DNA of 64,000 bases from Flavobacterium gelatinilyticum (GTDB taxonomy: Bacteria; Bacteroidota; Bacteroidia; Flavobacteriales; Flavobacteriaceae), in contig NZ_CP114287.1 of the NCBI RefSeq assembly GCF_027111295.1, forward strand, positions 3,844,001 to 3,908,000. The letters run 5' to 3'. The position numbers were made by a program, and so were the translations under genes. Of this stretch, positions 15,239 to 22,959 are shown piece by piece. Position 1 is the first letter of the stretch; each line of letters starts with the position of its first letter. The notes beneath the pieces are model-generated. The model was not told the origin of the DNA. It did not search any database and worked only from the letters and a program-made list of their open reading frames with translations.

Positions 15239-15490
15239 ATGAAAATAATAAGGATCTTTTTTTTAGCAGTTTTTTTGATTGTATCAAATGTTGTTTTAGC
15301 CGATTCACATCAGCTTCCTCCTCCAGATCAATCAAATGGAACGATGGGAACAGCAGGTGTAGATGAGGATGGAATTCCTCCGATAGCCGACGTTCCAATT
15401 AACGAAGATCTTCCTTATTTAATTTTAAGCGGGTTAATTTTAGGAACCGTAATTATATATCGAAATAAATTAAAAAAAGCTTCAGTGTAA
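15239..15490 (+). CDS. Small secreted protein with C-terminal transmembrane sorting-type tail (PID-CTERM-like)
   Basis: An 83-residue protein from the ATG at 15239; an in-frame TTG at 15230 is less likely. It has an N-terminal signal peptide ending near VVLADSH, a short Pro/Gly/Asp-rich spacer (QLPPPDQS, GVDEDGIPPIADVP), the tetrapeptide PINE, a hydrophobic segment LPYLILSGLILGTVIIY and a basic tail RNKLKK. This layout matches the small Bacteroidota proteins with a PID-type C-terminal protein-sorting domain, where a short Pro-Ile-Asp/Asn motif precedes one membrane helix and basic residues. Function is unknown, and no exosortase-like gene is nearby. A terminator overlaps its stop codon. Confidence 0.7.
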   Translation: MKIIRIFFLAVFLIVSNVVLADSHQLPPPDQSNGTMGTAGVDEDGIPPIADVPINEDLPYLILSGLILGTVIIYRNKLKKASV

Positions 15491-15508
15491 ACTGAAGCTT
15501 TTTTTTTG
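15472..15508 (+). terminator. Terminator overlapping the end of the small C-terminal-tail protein
   Basis: AAGCTTCAGT and ACTGAAGCTT form a 10-bp perfect stem with a four-base loop and flanking A and T runs. The stop codon lies inside the loop region. It can also serve ribE, which converges from the other side. Confidence 0.85.
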
Positions 15509-15522
15509 TGAAGTTTTATATC

Positions 15523-16113
15523 TTATTTGTTGATAGCGTACAATCTAGAAATGTACTTACCGACAACATCAAATTCCAGATTTATTTTAGTTCCCACTTT
15601 AAAATCCTTAAAGTTCGTGTTCTCGAAAGTGTAAGGAATGATAGAAACGCTAAATTCATTGGTTTTGGAATTTACAACTGTTAAGCTGACACCATTTACA
15701 GTAATTGATCCTTTTTCGATCGTAATATTATTAAGGCTGCTGTCGTATTCAAAAGTATAATTCCAGCTTCCGTTTGCTTCTTCAATTTTTGTGCAGACTC
15801 CTGTTTGGTCAACGTGCCCCTGTACAATATGTCCGTCAAGACGGTCACCTAGTTTCATTCCTCTTTCCAGATTAACGATGTCGTTTACTTTCCAGTCCCC
15901 AATATTGGTTTTTAAAATAGTCTCTTCTATAGCGGTTACGGTATACAACGAATCTTTAACAGCGACTACTGTAAGGCAGATTCCATTGTGCGAAACACTC
16001 TGGTCAATTTTTAATTCGTGGGTAATAGATGAATCTACAGTTACGTGCAGATTGTTTTGGTCTTTTTGTATTTCGTGAATCCTTCCAAGGGTTTCGATAA
16101 TTCCTGTAAACAT
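15523..16113 (-). CDS. ribE: Riboflavin synthase, alpha subunit
   Basis: A 196-residue enzyme that dismutates two molecules of 6,7-dimethyl-8-ribityllumazine to riboflavin. The two lumazine-binding repeats are visible: MFTGIIETLGRI starts the first, and DGHIVQGHVDQTG (about residues 94-106) starts the second. Each has its SITVNGVSLTVV or SHNGICLTVV partner strand. The C-terminal helix with the trimerisation segment is present. Length is normal. It is divergent from pdxA, with the two -7 boxes lying between them only a few bases apart, and no riboswitch-like leader is evident in the short 5' region. Confidence 0.95.
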   Translation of the reverse strand: MFTGIIETLGRIHEIQKDQNNLHVTVDSSITHELKIDQSVSHNGICLTVVAVKDSLYTVTAIEETILKTNIGDWKVNDIVNLERGMKLGDRLDGHIVQGHVDQTGVCTKIEEANGSWNYTFEYDSSLNNITIEKGSITVNGVSLTVVNSKTNEFSVSIIPYTFENTNFKDFKVGTKINLEFDVVGKYISRLYAINK

Positions 16114-16129
16114 TGTAGTTTTATTTTAC

Positions 16130-16137
16130 TAAATTTG
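16130..16137 (+). promoter_or_regulatory. TAAATTTG -7 box for pdxA
   Basis: An exact TAnnTTTG box 34 bases before the pdxA ATG. It lies six bases from the opposing ribE box, so polymerases starting at the two sites would compete. Confidence 0.6.
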
Positions 16138-16142
16138 CACAT

Positions 16143-16150
16143 CAAAATTA
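16143..16150 (-). promoter_or_regulatory. TAATTTTG -7 box for ribE
   Basis: On the minus strand the sequence is TAATTTTG. Transcription would begin close to 16136, leaving a leader of about 23 bases before the ribE ATG. Confidence 0.6.
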
Positions 16151-16170
16151 GTAATAAATAAGCTGAGCTC

Positions 16171-17220
16171 ATGAATAAAAAAGCAGAAAATATAATTGTT
16201 GGAATTTCAGTAGGAGATTTAAACGGTATTGGAAGCGAAGTGATACTAAAAACATTCGAAGATTCAAGAATGTTAGAATTGTGTACACCTGTTATTTTCG
16301 CAAATGCTAAAATACTTTCTTTTGTAAAAAAGAGTTTTACATCGACAGTTCAGTTTCATGGTGTAGATAAATTAGACCAGATCATTCCCGGAAAAGTAAA
16401 TGTTTTTAACCTTTGGAGAGAAGGAGTTGATATTAACTTTGGTACTAATGATGAAAAAATTGGAACATATGCCATAAAATCGTTTGTTGCGGCAACCAAA
16501 GCTTTAAAAGAAGATTTAATAGATGTTTTGGTTACGGCGCCAATAAATAAATACAATATTCAGTCAGATGAATTTAAATTTCCCGGACATACAGATTATT
16601 TAGATCAGGAGCTCGAAGGAAATGCACTCATGATGATGGTTCAGGATAATTTAAGAGTAGGTCTGCTTACAGATCATGTTCCTTTAAGTGAAGTATCGTC
16701 GCATTTGACAGAAGAGTTAATTACAAGAAAAATCGAAACCATAAGGAAATCTTTAATTCAGGATTTTAGTATCGTGAAGCCAAAGATTGCCGTTTTAGGT
16801 TTAAATCCGCACTGCGGCGACGGAGGTGTGATTGGTAAAGAAGATGATTTGGTTTTAAAACCGGTTCTAAAAAAAATATTTGACAGCGGTACTATGGTTT
16901 TCGGACCTTTTTCTGCCGATGGTTTTTTTGGAAGCGGGCAGTACGAAAAATATGACGCAGTTGTGGCGGCATATCACGATCAGGGATTAATTCCGTTTAA
17001 AACCCTCTCTTTTGGTAAAGGAGTGAATTACACTGCGGGATTAAACAGAGTAAGAACTTCTCCTGATCACGGTACAGGTTATGATATCGCCGGAAAAGAC
17101 ATGGCAGACTTCAACTCGTTTAAGGAAGCCGTTTATCTTGCCCTGGATATTTTTCGCTCGCGTAATCAGTATGAGGAGATTAGCCAAAAACCTCTTAAAA
17201 TAAAAGAAAAACAGATATAA
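16171..17220 (+). CDS. pdxA: 4-hydroxythreonine-4-phosphate dehydrogenase
   Basis: A 349-residue NAD-dependent enzyme of the DXP-dependent pyridoxal-5'-phosphate pathway. It oxidises 4-phosphohydroxy-L-threonine to a product that decarboxylates to 3-amino-2-oxopropyl phosphate. Landmarks are GDLNGIGSEVILKTF at the N-terminus, TAPINKYNI, the metal-ligand motifs PGHTDYL, DHVPLSEV and AYHDQGLIPFK, and the C-terminal TSPDHGTGYDIAG. Family length is about 330-350 residues. It is divergent from ribE and is followed by the DUF177-rpmF-fabH-acc run, which has its own promoter. Confidence 0.95.
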   Translation: MNKKAENIIVGISVGDLNGIGSEVILKTFEDSRMLELCTPVIFANAKILSFVKKSFTSTVQFHGVDKLDQIIPGKVNVFNLWREGVDINFGTNDEKIGTYAIKSFVAATKALKEDLIDVLVTAPINKYNIQSDEFKFPGHTDYLDQELEGNALMMMVQDNLRVGLLTDHVPLSEVSSHLTEELITRKIETIRKSLIQDFSIVKPKIAVLGLNPHCGDGGVIGKEDDLVLKPVLKKIFDSGTMVFGPFSADGFFGSGQYEKYDAVVAAYHDQGLIPFKTLSFGKGVNYTAGLNRVRTSPDHGTGYDIAGKDMADFNSFKEAVYLALDIFRSRNQYEEISQKPLKIKEKQI

Positions 17221-17263
17221 ACAAAAAAAGATAGATAAGATTATTAGATTTACAATAATTTTA

Positions 17264-17271
17264 TATCTTTG
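17264..17271 (+). promoter_or_regulatory. TATCTTTG -7 box of the DUF177-rpmF run
   Basis: An exact TAnnTTTG box 55 bases before the DUF177 start. No clear -33 TTTG is seen. It probably drives DUF177 and rpmF as one transcript. Confidence 0.6.
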
Positions 17272-17326
17272 CACCCCAATTCGAATATTGTAGTTTTGTA
17301 TTCGAATTACACAAATTGATGTTGAA

Positions 17327-17869
17327 ATGAGCAAAACAAAAGAATTTTTAATTCCTTTTATAGGATTAAAGCTGGGAAAACACCATTTTGAGTATCAAAT
17401 AAATAACACGTTCTTTAAGGACTTTGAGTACGATGAGTTTCAGAGTTCAGATATTAAAGTGAATTTGCTTTTTGAAAAGAAGAGCAATATGTTAGAGTTA
17501 GAATTCAAACACAAAGGAACTGTAAATGTGCCTTGTGATTTAACCGGCGAAGATTTTGATTTACCAATTAAAGGTAAAATGAAGCTGATTGTTCGGTTTG
17601 GAGAAGAATTTAATGATGATAACGAAGAATTGTTGATTTTGCCGCATGGAGAACATGAATTAGATGTGTCACAATACATTTATGAAATGATTGTACTTTC
17701 GGTGCCCCCGAAAAGAATTCATCCGGGAGTTAAAGACGGAACATTACAAACCGAAGCTTTAACAAAACTGAATGAATTAAGCGTAAAAGAACAAAAGGAA
17801 GAGAGTAATAAAGAAGAAGATATTGACCCGCGTTGGGAAAAATTAAAGAAACTATTAACGGATAAATAA
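17327..17869 (+). CDS. DUF177 (YceD-type) protein
   Basis: A 180-residue member of the DUF177/YceD family, almost always encoded directly upstream of rpmF and linked in other bacteria and plastids to 23S rRNA accumulation. The family core is the beta-rich region with KGTVNVPCDLTGEDFDLPIKG (around residues 65-85); other members often have two Cys pairs here but only one Cys is present. A Glu-rich segment (KEQKEESNKEEDIDPRWEKL) and a Lys-rich end follow. It ends nine bases before rpmF, so the two are an operon. Confidence 0.9.
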   Translation: MSKTKEFLIPFIGLKLGKHHFEYQINNTFFKDFEYDEFQSSDIKVNLLFEKKSNMLELEFKHKGTVNVPCDLTGEDFDLPIKGKMKLIVRFGEEFNDDNEELLILPHGEHELDVSQYIYEMIVLSVPPKRIHPGVKDGTLQTEALTKLNELSVKEQKEESNKEEDIDPRWEKLKKLLTDK

Positions 17870-17878
17870 TATAGTAAA

Positions 17879-18073
17879 ATGGCACATCCTAAGAGAAAAA
17901 CCTCGAAAACAAGAAGAGATAAGAGAAGAACACATTATAAAGCTACTGTAGCTCAAATCGCTACATGTCCTATTACAGGAGAGGCGCATTTATACCACAG
18001 AGCTTACTGGCACGAAGGTAAAATGTATTACAGAGGGCAAGTTGTTATCGATAAATCTGAAGCGGTTGCTTAA
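17879..18073 (+). CDS. rpmF: 50S ribosomal protein L32
   Basis: The 64-residue L32 protein of the large ribosomal subunit. The N-terminus [19 protein letters not shown] is the typical basic signature, followed by [15 protein letters not shown]. Only one Cys remains, so this is the zinc-free form that many Bacteroidota use. It follows DUF177 by nine bases and ends just before a strong terminator. Confidence 0.97.
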
Positions 18074-18096
18074 TACGTTTTTGTAAATTATACCGG

Positions 18097-18124
18097 AACT
18101 CTCACATCGTGAGAGTTTTTTTTG
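18097..18124 (+). terminator. Terminator after rpmF
   Basis: AACTCTCAC and GTGAGAGTT form a perfect 9-bp stem with a three-base loop followed by eight T residues. It separates rpmF from fabH. Confidence 0.9.
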
Positions 18125-18246
18125 TTGGTTATAATTTTCGATTTTTAAGAAAATATAGACAAATTCGCTTCGATTTTTTTTGTAATTTTCGAGTCTTTAA
18201 AAAAATTTTTCAAACACCAATGTTTGAAAGGAAATAATAGAATATA

Positions 18247-19245
18247 ATGAGTACAATCACAGCCGCAATTACCGCTGTTGGAGCTTACGTTCCAGACTTT
18301 GTTCTTTCTAATAAGGTATTGGAAACAATGGTCGATACTAATGACGAATGGATTACCACTCGTACAGGTATTAAAGAAAGAAGAATTCTTAAAGATGCTG
18401 ACAAAGGAACATCGTACCTTGCAATAAAAGCAGCACAGGATTTAATAGCAAAAGCTAACATTGATCCGTTAGAGATTGATATGATTATTATGGCAACTGC
18501 AACACCGGATATGCTGGTGGCTTCTACGGGAGTGTTTGTTGCAACAGAAATTGGAGCAACAAATGCATTTGCTTACGATTTACAGGCGGCCTGCTCAAGT
18601 TTTCTATACGGAATGTCAACTGCTGCGGCATATGTACAATCTGGAAGATACAAAAAAGTATTATTAATTGGTGCAGATAAAATGTCATCAATTGTAGATT
18701 ATACAGACAGAGCAACCTGTATTATTTTTGGAGATGGTGCCGGAGCTGTATTATTCGAACCAAATTATGAAGGCCTTGGTTTACAAGACGAATATTTAAG
18801 AAGTGATGGTGTTGGACGCGATTTTCTTAAAATACCAGCCGGAGGATCTCTAATCCCGGCTTCTGAAGACACTGTTAAAAACAGACAGCACAATATCATG
18901 CAGGATGGTAAAACAGTATTTAAATATGCTGTTACTAATATGGCAGATGCCAGTGAACTAATTTTGCAAAGAAACAATTTAACTAATCAGGATGTTGATT
19001 GGTTAGTGCCGCATCAGGCAAACAAACGCATCATCGATGCTACTGCAGGAAGACTCGAACTTGAAGAGTCTAAAGTACTGGTAAATATCGAGAGATACGG
19101 TAATACAACTTCAGGAACATTACCTTTGGTACTTAGCGATTTTGAACATCAATTCAAAAAAGGAGATAATATTATTTTAGCAGCATTTGGAGGAGGATTC
19201 ACTTGGGGATCTATTTACCTTAAATGGGCTTACGATAAAAAATAA
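18247..19245 (+). CDS. fabH: 3-oxoacyl-[acyl-carrier-protein] synthase III
   Basis: A 332-residue ketoacyl synthase that starts fatty-acid synthesis by condensing an acyl-CoA primer with malonyl-ACP. The catalytic triad is visible: Cys116 in LQAACSSFLYG, His in VPHQANKRI (about residue 257) and Asn in ERYGNTTSGT (about residue 287). Length and fold phrases (TGIKERR, FGDGAGAVLFE, FGGGFTWGS) match FabH. The genes for the biotin carboxyl carrier protein and biotin carboxylase follow, so the run makes malonyl-CoA and starts chain synthesis. The plsX gene often found between rpmF and fabH in other bacteria is absent. Confidence 0.96.
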   Translation: MSTITAAITAVGAYVPDFVLSNKVLETMVDTNDEWITTRTGIKERRILKDADKGTSYLAIKAAQDLIAKANIDPLEIDMIIMATATPDMLVASTGVFVATEIGATNAFAYDLQAACSSFLYGMSTAAAYVQSGRYKKVLLIGADKMSSIVDYTDRATCIIFGDGAGAVLFEPNYEGLGLQDEYLRSDGVGRDFLKIPAGGSLIPASEDTVKNRQHNIMQDGKTVFKYAVTNMADASELILQRNNLTNQDVDWLVPHQANKRIIDATAGRLELEESKVLVNIERYGNTTSGTLPLVLSDFEHQFKKGDNIILAAFGGGFTWGSIYLKWAYDKK

Positions 19246-19268
19246 ATTAAAACTAAAAACGAATCATT

Positions 19269-19760
19269 ATGGATTTAAAAGAAATTCAAAACCTAATCAA
19301 ATTTGTAGCAAATTCGGGTGTTGCAGAGGTAAAGTTAGAAATGGATGATGTAAAAATCACGATCAGAACAACTTTAGAAGGAAATACAACAGAAACTACT
19401 TATGTACAGCAATTGCCGGCTCAGGCTGCCTTGCCACAAGTTACGGCTGCACAGCAGACAGCTCCGATTATTGTAAATACAGTTCCTGAAACTCAGGCTC
19501 CTGCTGCTGAAAATTCTAAATATGTTACTATTAAGTCTCCAATCATTGGAACATTCTATAGAAAACCATCTCCGGACAAACCTGTTTTTACAGAAGTAGG
19601 AAGCACAGTTTCTAAAGGTGACGTTCTATGTGTAATTGAAGCAATGAAATTATTCAACGAAATCGAATCAGAAGTTTCAGGTAAAATTGTAAAAATTCTT
19701 GTAGACGATATGTCTCCTGTAGAATTTGACCAGCCATTATTCTTAGTAGATCCATCATAA
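19269..19760 (+). CDS. accB: Acetyl-CoA carboxylase biotin carboxyl carrier protein
   Basis: A 163-residue carrier that holds the biotin cofactor of acetyl-CoA carboxylase. The C-terminal biotinyl domain (about residues 84-163) has the biotin-attachment motif VIEAMKLFNE with Lys127 as the biotinylated residue, preceded by the SPIIGTFYRKPSPDKP thumb region. The N-terminal helix (MDLKEIQNLIKFVANSG) and an Ala/Pro/Gln-rich flexible linker are typical of AccB. It starts 23 bases after fabH and precedes accC by 110 bases. Confidence 0.96.
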   Translation: MDLKEIQNLIKFVANSGVAEVKLEMDDVKITIRTTLEGNTTETTYVQQLPAQAALPQVTAAQQTAPIIVNTVPETQAPAAENSKYVTIKSPIIGTFYRKPSPDKPVFTEVGSTVSKGDVLCVIEAMKLFNEIESEVSGKIVKILVDDMSPVEFDQPLFLVDPS

Positions 19761-19763
19761 ATA

Positions 19764-19860
19764 AATTTAGATTTTAGATTTTAGGTTTTAGATTGATTTG
19801 CATTATGAACTTTGTTAATCATCTAAAATTATCTAATTATCAAATTGTCTAATTATTTAA
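19764..19860. repeat. Word-repeat quasi-palindrome between accB and accC (word TTTAGAT/ATCTAA)
   Basis: The left arm repeats TTTAGATTTTAGATTTTAGG, and the right arm carries ATCTAAAATTATCTAATTAT plus a further TCTAATTAT copy, around a short centre. It fills most of the accB-accC spacer and could form a hairpin in the transcript. Confidence 0.7.
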
Positions 19861-19870
19861 TTAAAATAAG

Positions 19871-21218
19871 ATGTTTAAAAAAATATTAATTGCGAATAGA
19901 GGAGAAATTGCACTACGTGTAATTCGTACATGTAAGGAAATGGGAATCAAAACTGTTGCAGTTTACTCTACAGCCGATGCAGAAAGTTTACATGTTAAAT
20001 TTGCTGACGAAGCGGTTTGTATTGGTCCTCCTCCGAGTAACTTGTCGTATTTGAAAATGTCAAATATTATTGCCGCTGCAGAAATTACAAATGCAGATGC
20101 AATACACCCGGGATACGGTTTCCTTTCTGAGAATGCTAAATTCTCAAAAATTTGTCAGGAACACGGAATCAAATTTATTGGTGCCGCGCCTGAAATGATC
20201 GACAGAATGGGAGATAAAGCTTCTGCAAAAGCTACAATGAAAGCAGCAGGAGTACCATGCGTGCCAGGTTCAGACGGATTATTAGAATCTTACGAACATG
20301 CACAAAAAGTAGCCAAAGAAATTGGATATCCGGTTATGATGAAAGCTACTGCAGGTGGTGGTGGAAAAGGAATGCGTGCTATTTGGAAAGAAGAAGAGCT
20401 TTTAAAAGCTTGGGAAAGCGCACGTCAGGAAGCTGATGATCGCATTTGGAAACGACGGAATGTATATGGAGAAACTTATTGAAGAGCCTCGTCATATCGA
20501 AATTCAGGTTGTTGGAGATTCTTACGGAAAGGCGTGTCACCTTTCTGAAAGAGACTGTTCTGTACAGCGTCGCCACCAAAAACTTACTGAAGAAACGCCT
20601 TCGCCATTCATGACAGACGATTTACGTACAAGAATGGGTGAAGCAGCTGTAAAAGCAGCTGAGTTTATTAAATATGAAGGAGCAGGAACTGTTGAATTCT
20701 TGGTAGACAAGCACAGAAACTTCTATTTCATGGAAATGAATACACGTATTCAGGTAGAGCATCCAATTACTGAACAGGTAATTGATTACGATTTAATTCG
20801 TGAGCAGATTATGGTTGCTGCAGGAATTCCAATTTCTGGCAGAAACTACCTTCCTGAATTACACGCTATCGAATGCCGTATTAATGCCGAAGATCCTTAT
20901 AACGATTTTCGTCCTTCACCGGGAAAAATTACTACGCTTCATATGCCGGGAGGTCACGGAGTACGTTTAGATACTCACGTATACTCAGGTTACAGTATTC
21001 CGCCAAACTACGATTCTATGATTGCAAAGTTAATTACAACAGCGCAGTCTCGTGAAGAAGCAATCAGTAAAATGAGAAGAGCTCTTGACGAATTTGTAAT
21101 CGAAGGGGTGAAAACTACAATTCCATTCCACAGACAATTAATGGATGATCCAAAATATATTGCAGGAGATTATACAACTGCATTTATGGATACTTTCAAA
21201 ATGAATAGTCCAGAATAA
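19871..21218 (+). pseudogene. accC: Acetyl-CoA carboxylase biotin carboxylase subunit, interrupted by a one-base frameshift
   Basis: Biotin carboxylase uses ATP and bicarbonate to carboxylate the biotin on AccB. The first frame (19871 to about 20437) carries the N-terminal domain ([19 protein letters not shown]) and the ATP-grasp glycine loop GGGGKGM. The second frame (from about 20438 to 21218) continues without loss as [34 protein letters not shown] and the catalytic [17 protein letters not shown]. The join lies in 20435-20441: removing one base there, for example C20441, restores an unbroken 448-residue protein of normal length. Both halves are well conserved, and a working copy is normally essential, so a sequencing or assembly insertion is likelier than real loss. 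Confidence 0.93.
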
Positions 21219-21221
21219 TAT

Positions 21222-21248
21222 AAAGGCCGTCGGAAGACGGCCTTTTTT
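21222..21248 (+). terminator. Terminator after accC
   Basis: AAGGCCGTC and GACGGCCTT form a GC-rich stem with a GGAA-type loop and a T-run, four bases after the accC stop. It closes the fabH-accB-accC run. Confidence 0.9.
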
Positions 21249-21270
21249 ATTGTATTAATTTAATACGAAC

Positions 21271-21307
21271 CAGACAGGTTTTGTGAATCAGCTCTGAGAC
21301 CTGTCTG
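21271..21307. repeat. Inverted repeat CAGACAGGT/ACCTGTCTG
   Basis: Nine-base perfect arms at 21271-21279 and 21299-21307, 19 bases apart, lie in the 393-base gene-free stretch between the accC terminator and the PepSY-like array. There is no T-run, so it is not an obvious terminator. It could be an operator or a fold in the leader. Confidence 0.5.
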
Positions 21308-21553
21308 ACTGCAAAATCATACCTTTAGTCAATTATACTCTATTGTTTGTATGACAGTAACCGCCTTAAAGTCTCTCTTTACTCTAAAAAACAGATAGAG
21401 TCTGTTTTTGTCAATTGTTTTTTGAGGCATTTTATCAAAGTAAACACAATTTATGTATACTTTTTACACACTTGCGAAACGAATTATACACTTTTAAACT
21501 ATTTCGTTTTTTTGGCACGATTGCATAAAACCTTTAATTTATAGGGTTTTACA

Positions 21554-21561
21554 TAGATTTG
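21554..21561 (+). promoter_or_regulatory. TAGATTTG -7 box upstream of the PepSY-like array
   Basis: An exact TAnnTTTG box 83 bases before the first PepSY-like gene. A separate pair of sigma-54-like half sites lies just upstream, at 21512-21525 (TTGGCACG and TTGCAT), but with a spacing three bases too short. Confidence 0.45.
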
Positions 21562-21643
21562 ATGATGATTATTTCATTTCGGCATAATAGTTTCTTTACC
21601 TAAAGCGTAAAACAAACTATTAACTATAAAAGATATATACATT

Positions 21644-21940
21644 ATGAAAAATTTATTTTTATCAGCCGCGATCATTTTAGGAGGATTGACCTCATTTGCT
21701 TCAACTTCTCCAATTTCAAACACTATTGTAAAAATTGCTTCTGTAGAAGACGAGTACACTGAAATTAAATTAGAAGAGTTACCTGCTCCTATTACAGAGT
21801 CTTTGAAAAAAGCATATCCAACAGCAGTTATTACAAAAGCATATAAAAACGAAAAATCAGAGTATAAGCTAGACGTTACCGTAGGTGACAAAGTAGGAAA
21901 TCTTTTTGCTAACGCAGACGGAACCTGGATTAAAAAGTAA
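21644..21940 (+). CDS. Small secreted PepSY-like protein, array member 1
   Basis: A 98-residue exported protein: a signal peptide (about residues 1-20) and one PepSY_like domain of roughly 60 residues. The domain shows the family pattern ELPAPITESLKKAYPTAVI, then KAYKNEKSEYKLDVTVGDK and a final NADGTWIKK. Such periplasmic domains are thought to bind ligands or proteins, but none of their targets is established. It is the first of five tandem paralogues. Its N-terminal 30 residues are nearly identical to those of member 2, so the two arose by a recent duplication. Confidence 0.85.
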   Translation: MKNLFLSAAIILGGLTSFASTSPISNTIVKIASVEDEYTEIKLEELPAPITESLKKAYPTAVITKAYKNEKSEYKLDVTVGDKVGNLFANADGTWIKK

Positions 21941-22010
21941 TTTGGTATTCCCGTGAAAATTCAGATAAAGAATACCAAGATTAAATTAACAACTTTAAAA
22001 TATAATTATC

Positions 22011-22307
22011 ATGAAAAATTTATTTCTATCAGCCGCAATCGTTTTGGGAGGTTTAACATCATTTGCTTCAACTTCGCCAATTTCAAATACAATCGTAAAA
22101 ACAGTATCATTTCAAGATGATTATGCTGAAATCAATGTGACAGAAGTACCTGCCGCAGTAACAGATGCTCTTAAAAAAGCATATCCGGACGCAGTTCTTA
22201 ACAAAGCTTACAAAAACAGTGCTTCTCAATACAAATTAGAAGTTACCGTTGGAGACAAAGTAGGAGCTCTTTATGCTAACGCAGACGGATCTTGGGTAAA
22301 AAAATAA
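22011..22307 (+). CDS. Small secreted PepSY-like protein, array member 2
   Basis: A 98-residue secreted protein, closest to member 1, with the same signal peptide and the phrase TSPISNTIVK. The domain reads EVPAAVTDALKKAYPDAVL, then KAYKNSASQYKLEVTVGDK and NADGSWVKK. It lies 70 bases after member 1, the longest gap in the array. The spacer has no strong terminator, so one transcript over all five genes is plausible. Confidence 0.85.
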   Translation: MKNLFLSAAIVLGGLTSFASTSPISNTIVKTVSFQDDYAEINVTEVPAAVTDALKKAYPDAVLNKAYKNSASQYKLEVTVGDKVGALYANADGSWVKK

Positions 22308-22336
22308 GTAAAAACTAACCCTAAAAAACTATTATT

Positions 22337-22627
22337 ATGAAAAAGCTAATATTATCGGCAGCTATTCTATTGGGTAGTTTGTCAATACAGGCAGAAAATA
22401 CTGTTTTAACCACCACTACAGTAAATTCAGTTAACTATCAGGATGAGTATAAAGAAGTTGATGCCGTTCCGGCAGCAATTAAAACATCTCTTGATAATGC
22501 TTATCCTGGTGTTAAATTAGAAAAAGCATATGTAAACGACAAAAAAGAGTATAAAATTGAGATCACTGTAAGAGGTGAAAAATCAATTGTGTACACTGAT
22601 GCGTCAGGAAACATTATTAAAAAATAA
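22337..22627 (+). CDS. Small secreted PepSY-like protein, array member 3
   Basis: A 96-residue paralogue with a signal peptide and the core AVPAAIKTSLDNAYPGVKLE, then KAYVNDKKEYKIEITV and the end TDASGNIIKK. It is two residues shorter than its neighbours and has an Arg-Gly in place of the common Gly-Asp loop (TVRGEKS). It follows member 2 by 29 bases. Confidence 0.85.
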   Translation: MKKLILSAAILLGSLSIQAENTVLTTTTVNSVNYQDEYKEVDAVPAAIKTSLDNAYPGVKLEKAYVNDKKEYKIEITVRGEKSIVYTDASGNIIKK

Positions 22628-22645
22628 CCATAAAAACGAAGCACT

Positions 22646-22942
22646 ATGAAAAAGTTAATCTTATCAGCAGCGATTATTTTGGGAGGTTTGTCTGTTCATG
22701 CAGCAGTTCCTTCAGAATCAGTTTTAATGACTCAGTCAGTAAACATTCAGGATGCATATACTGAAGTTGCTGCCGATGCAGTTCCGGCTGCAGTAAAGTC
22801 TACAGTTGAGAAATCGTTTCCAGGTACAAAACTTGAAAAAGCGTACAAAAACGACAAGGACGAGTACAAACTTGAAATATCAAGTGGAGATAAAAAGTAT
22901 ACTGTTTTCACAGATGCTTCAGGAAATATCATTAAAAAATAA
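22646..22942 (+). CDS. Small secreted PepSY-like protein, array member 4
   Basis: A 98-residue paralogue with a signal peptide and the core AVPAAVKSTVEKSFPGTKLE, then KAYKNDKDEYKLEISSGDKK and TDASGNIIKK. Members 3 and 4 share their last ten residues. It follows member 3 by 18 bases and is followed after 17 bases by member 5, so translation is probably tightly linked. Confidence 0.85.
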   Translation: MKKLILSAAIILGGLSVHAAVPSESVLMTQSVNIQDAYTEVAADAVPAAVKSTVEKSFPGTKLEKAYKNDKDEYKLEISSGDKKYTVFTDASGNIIKK

Positions 22943-22959
22943 ATTAAATACAGAGCAAA

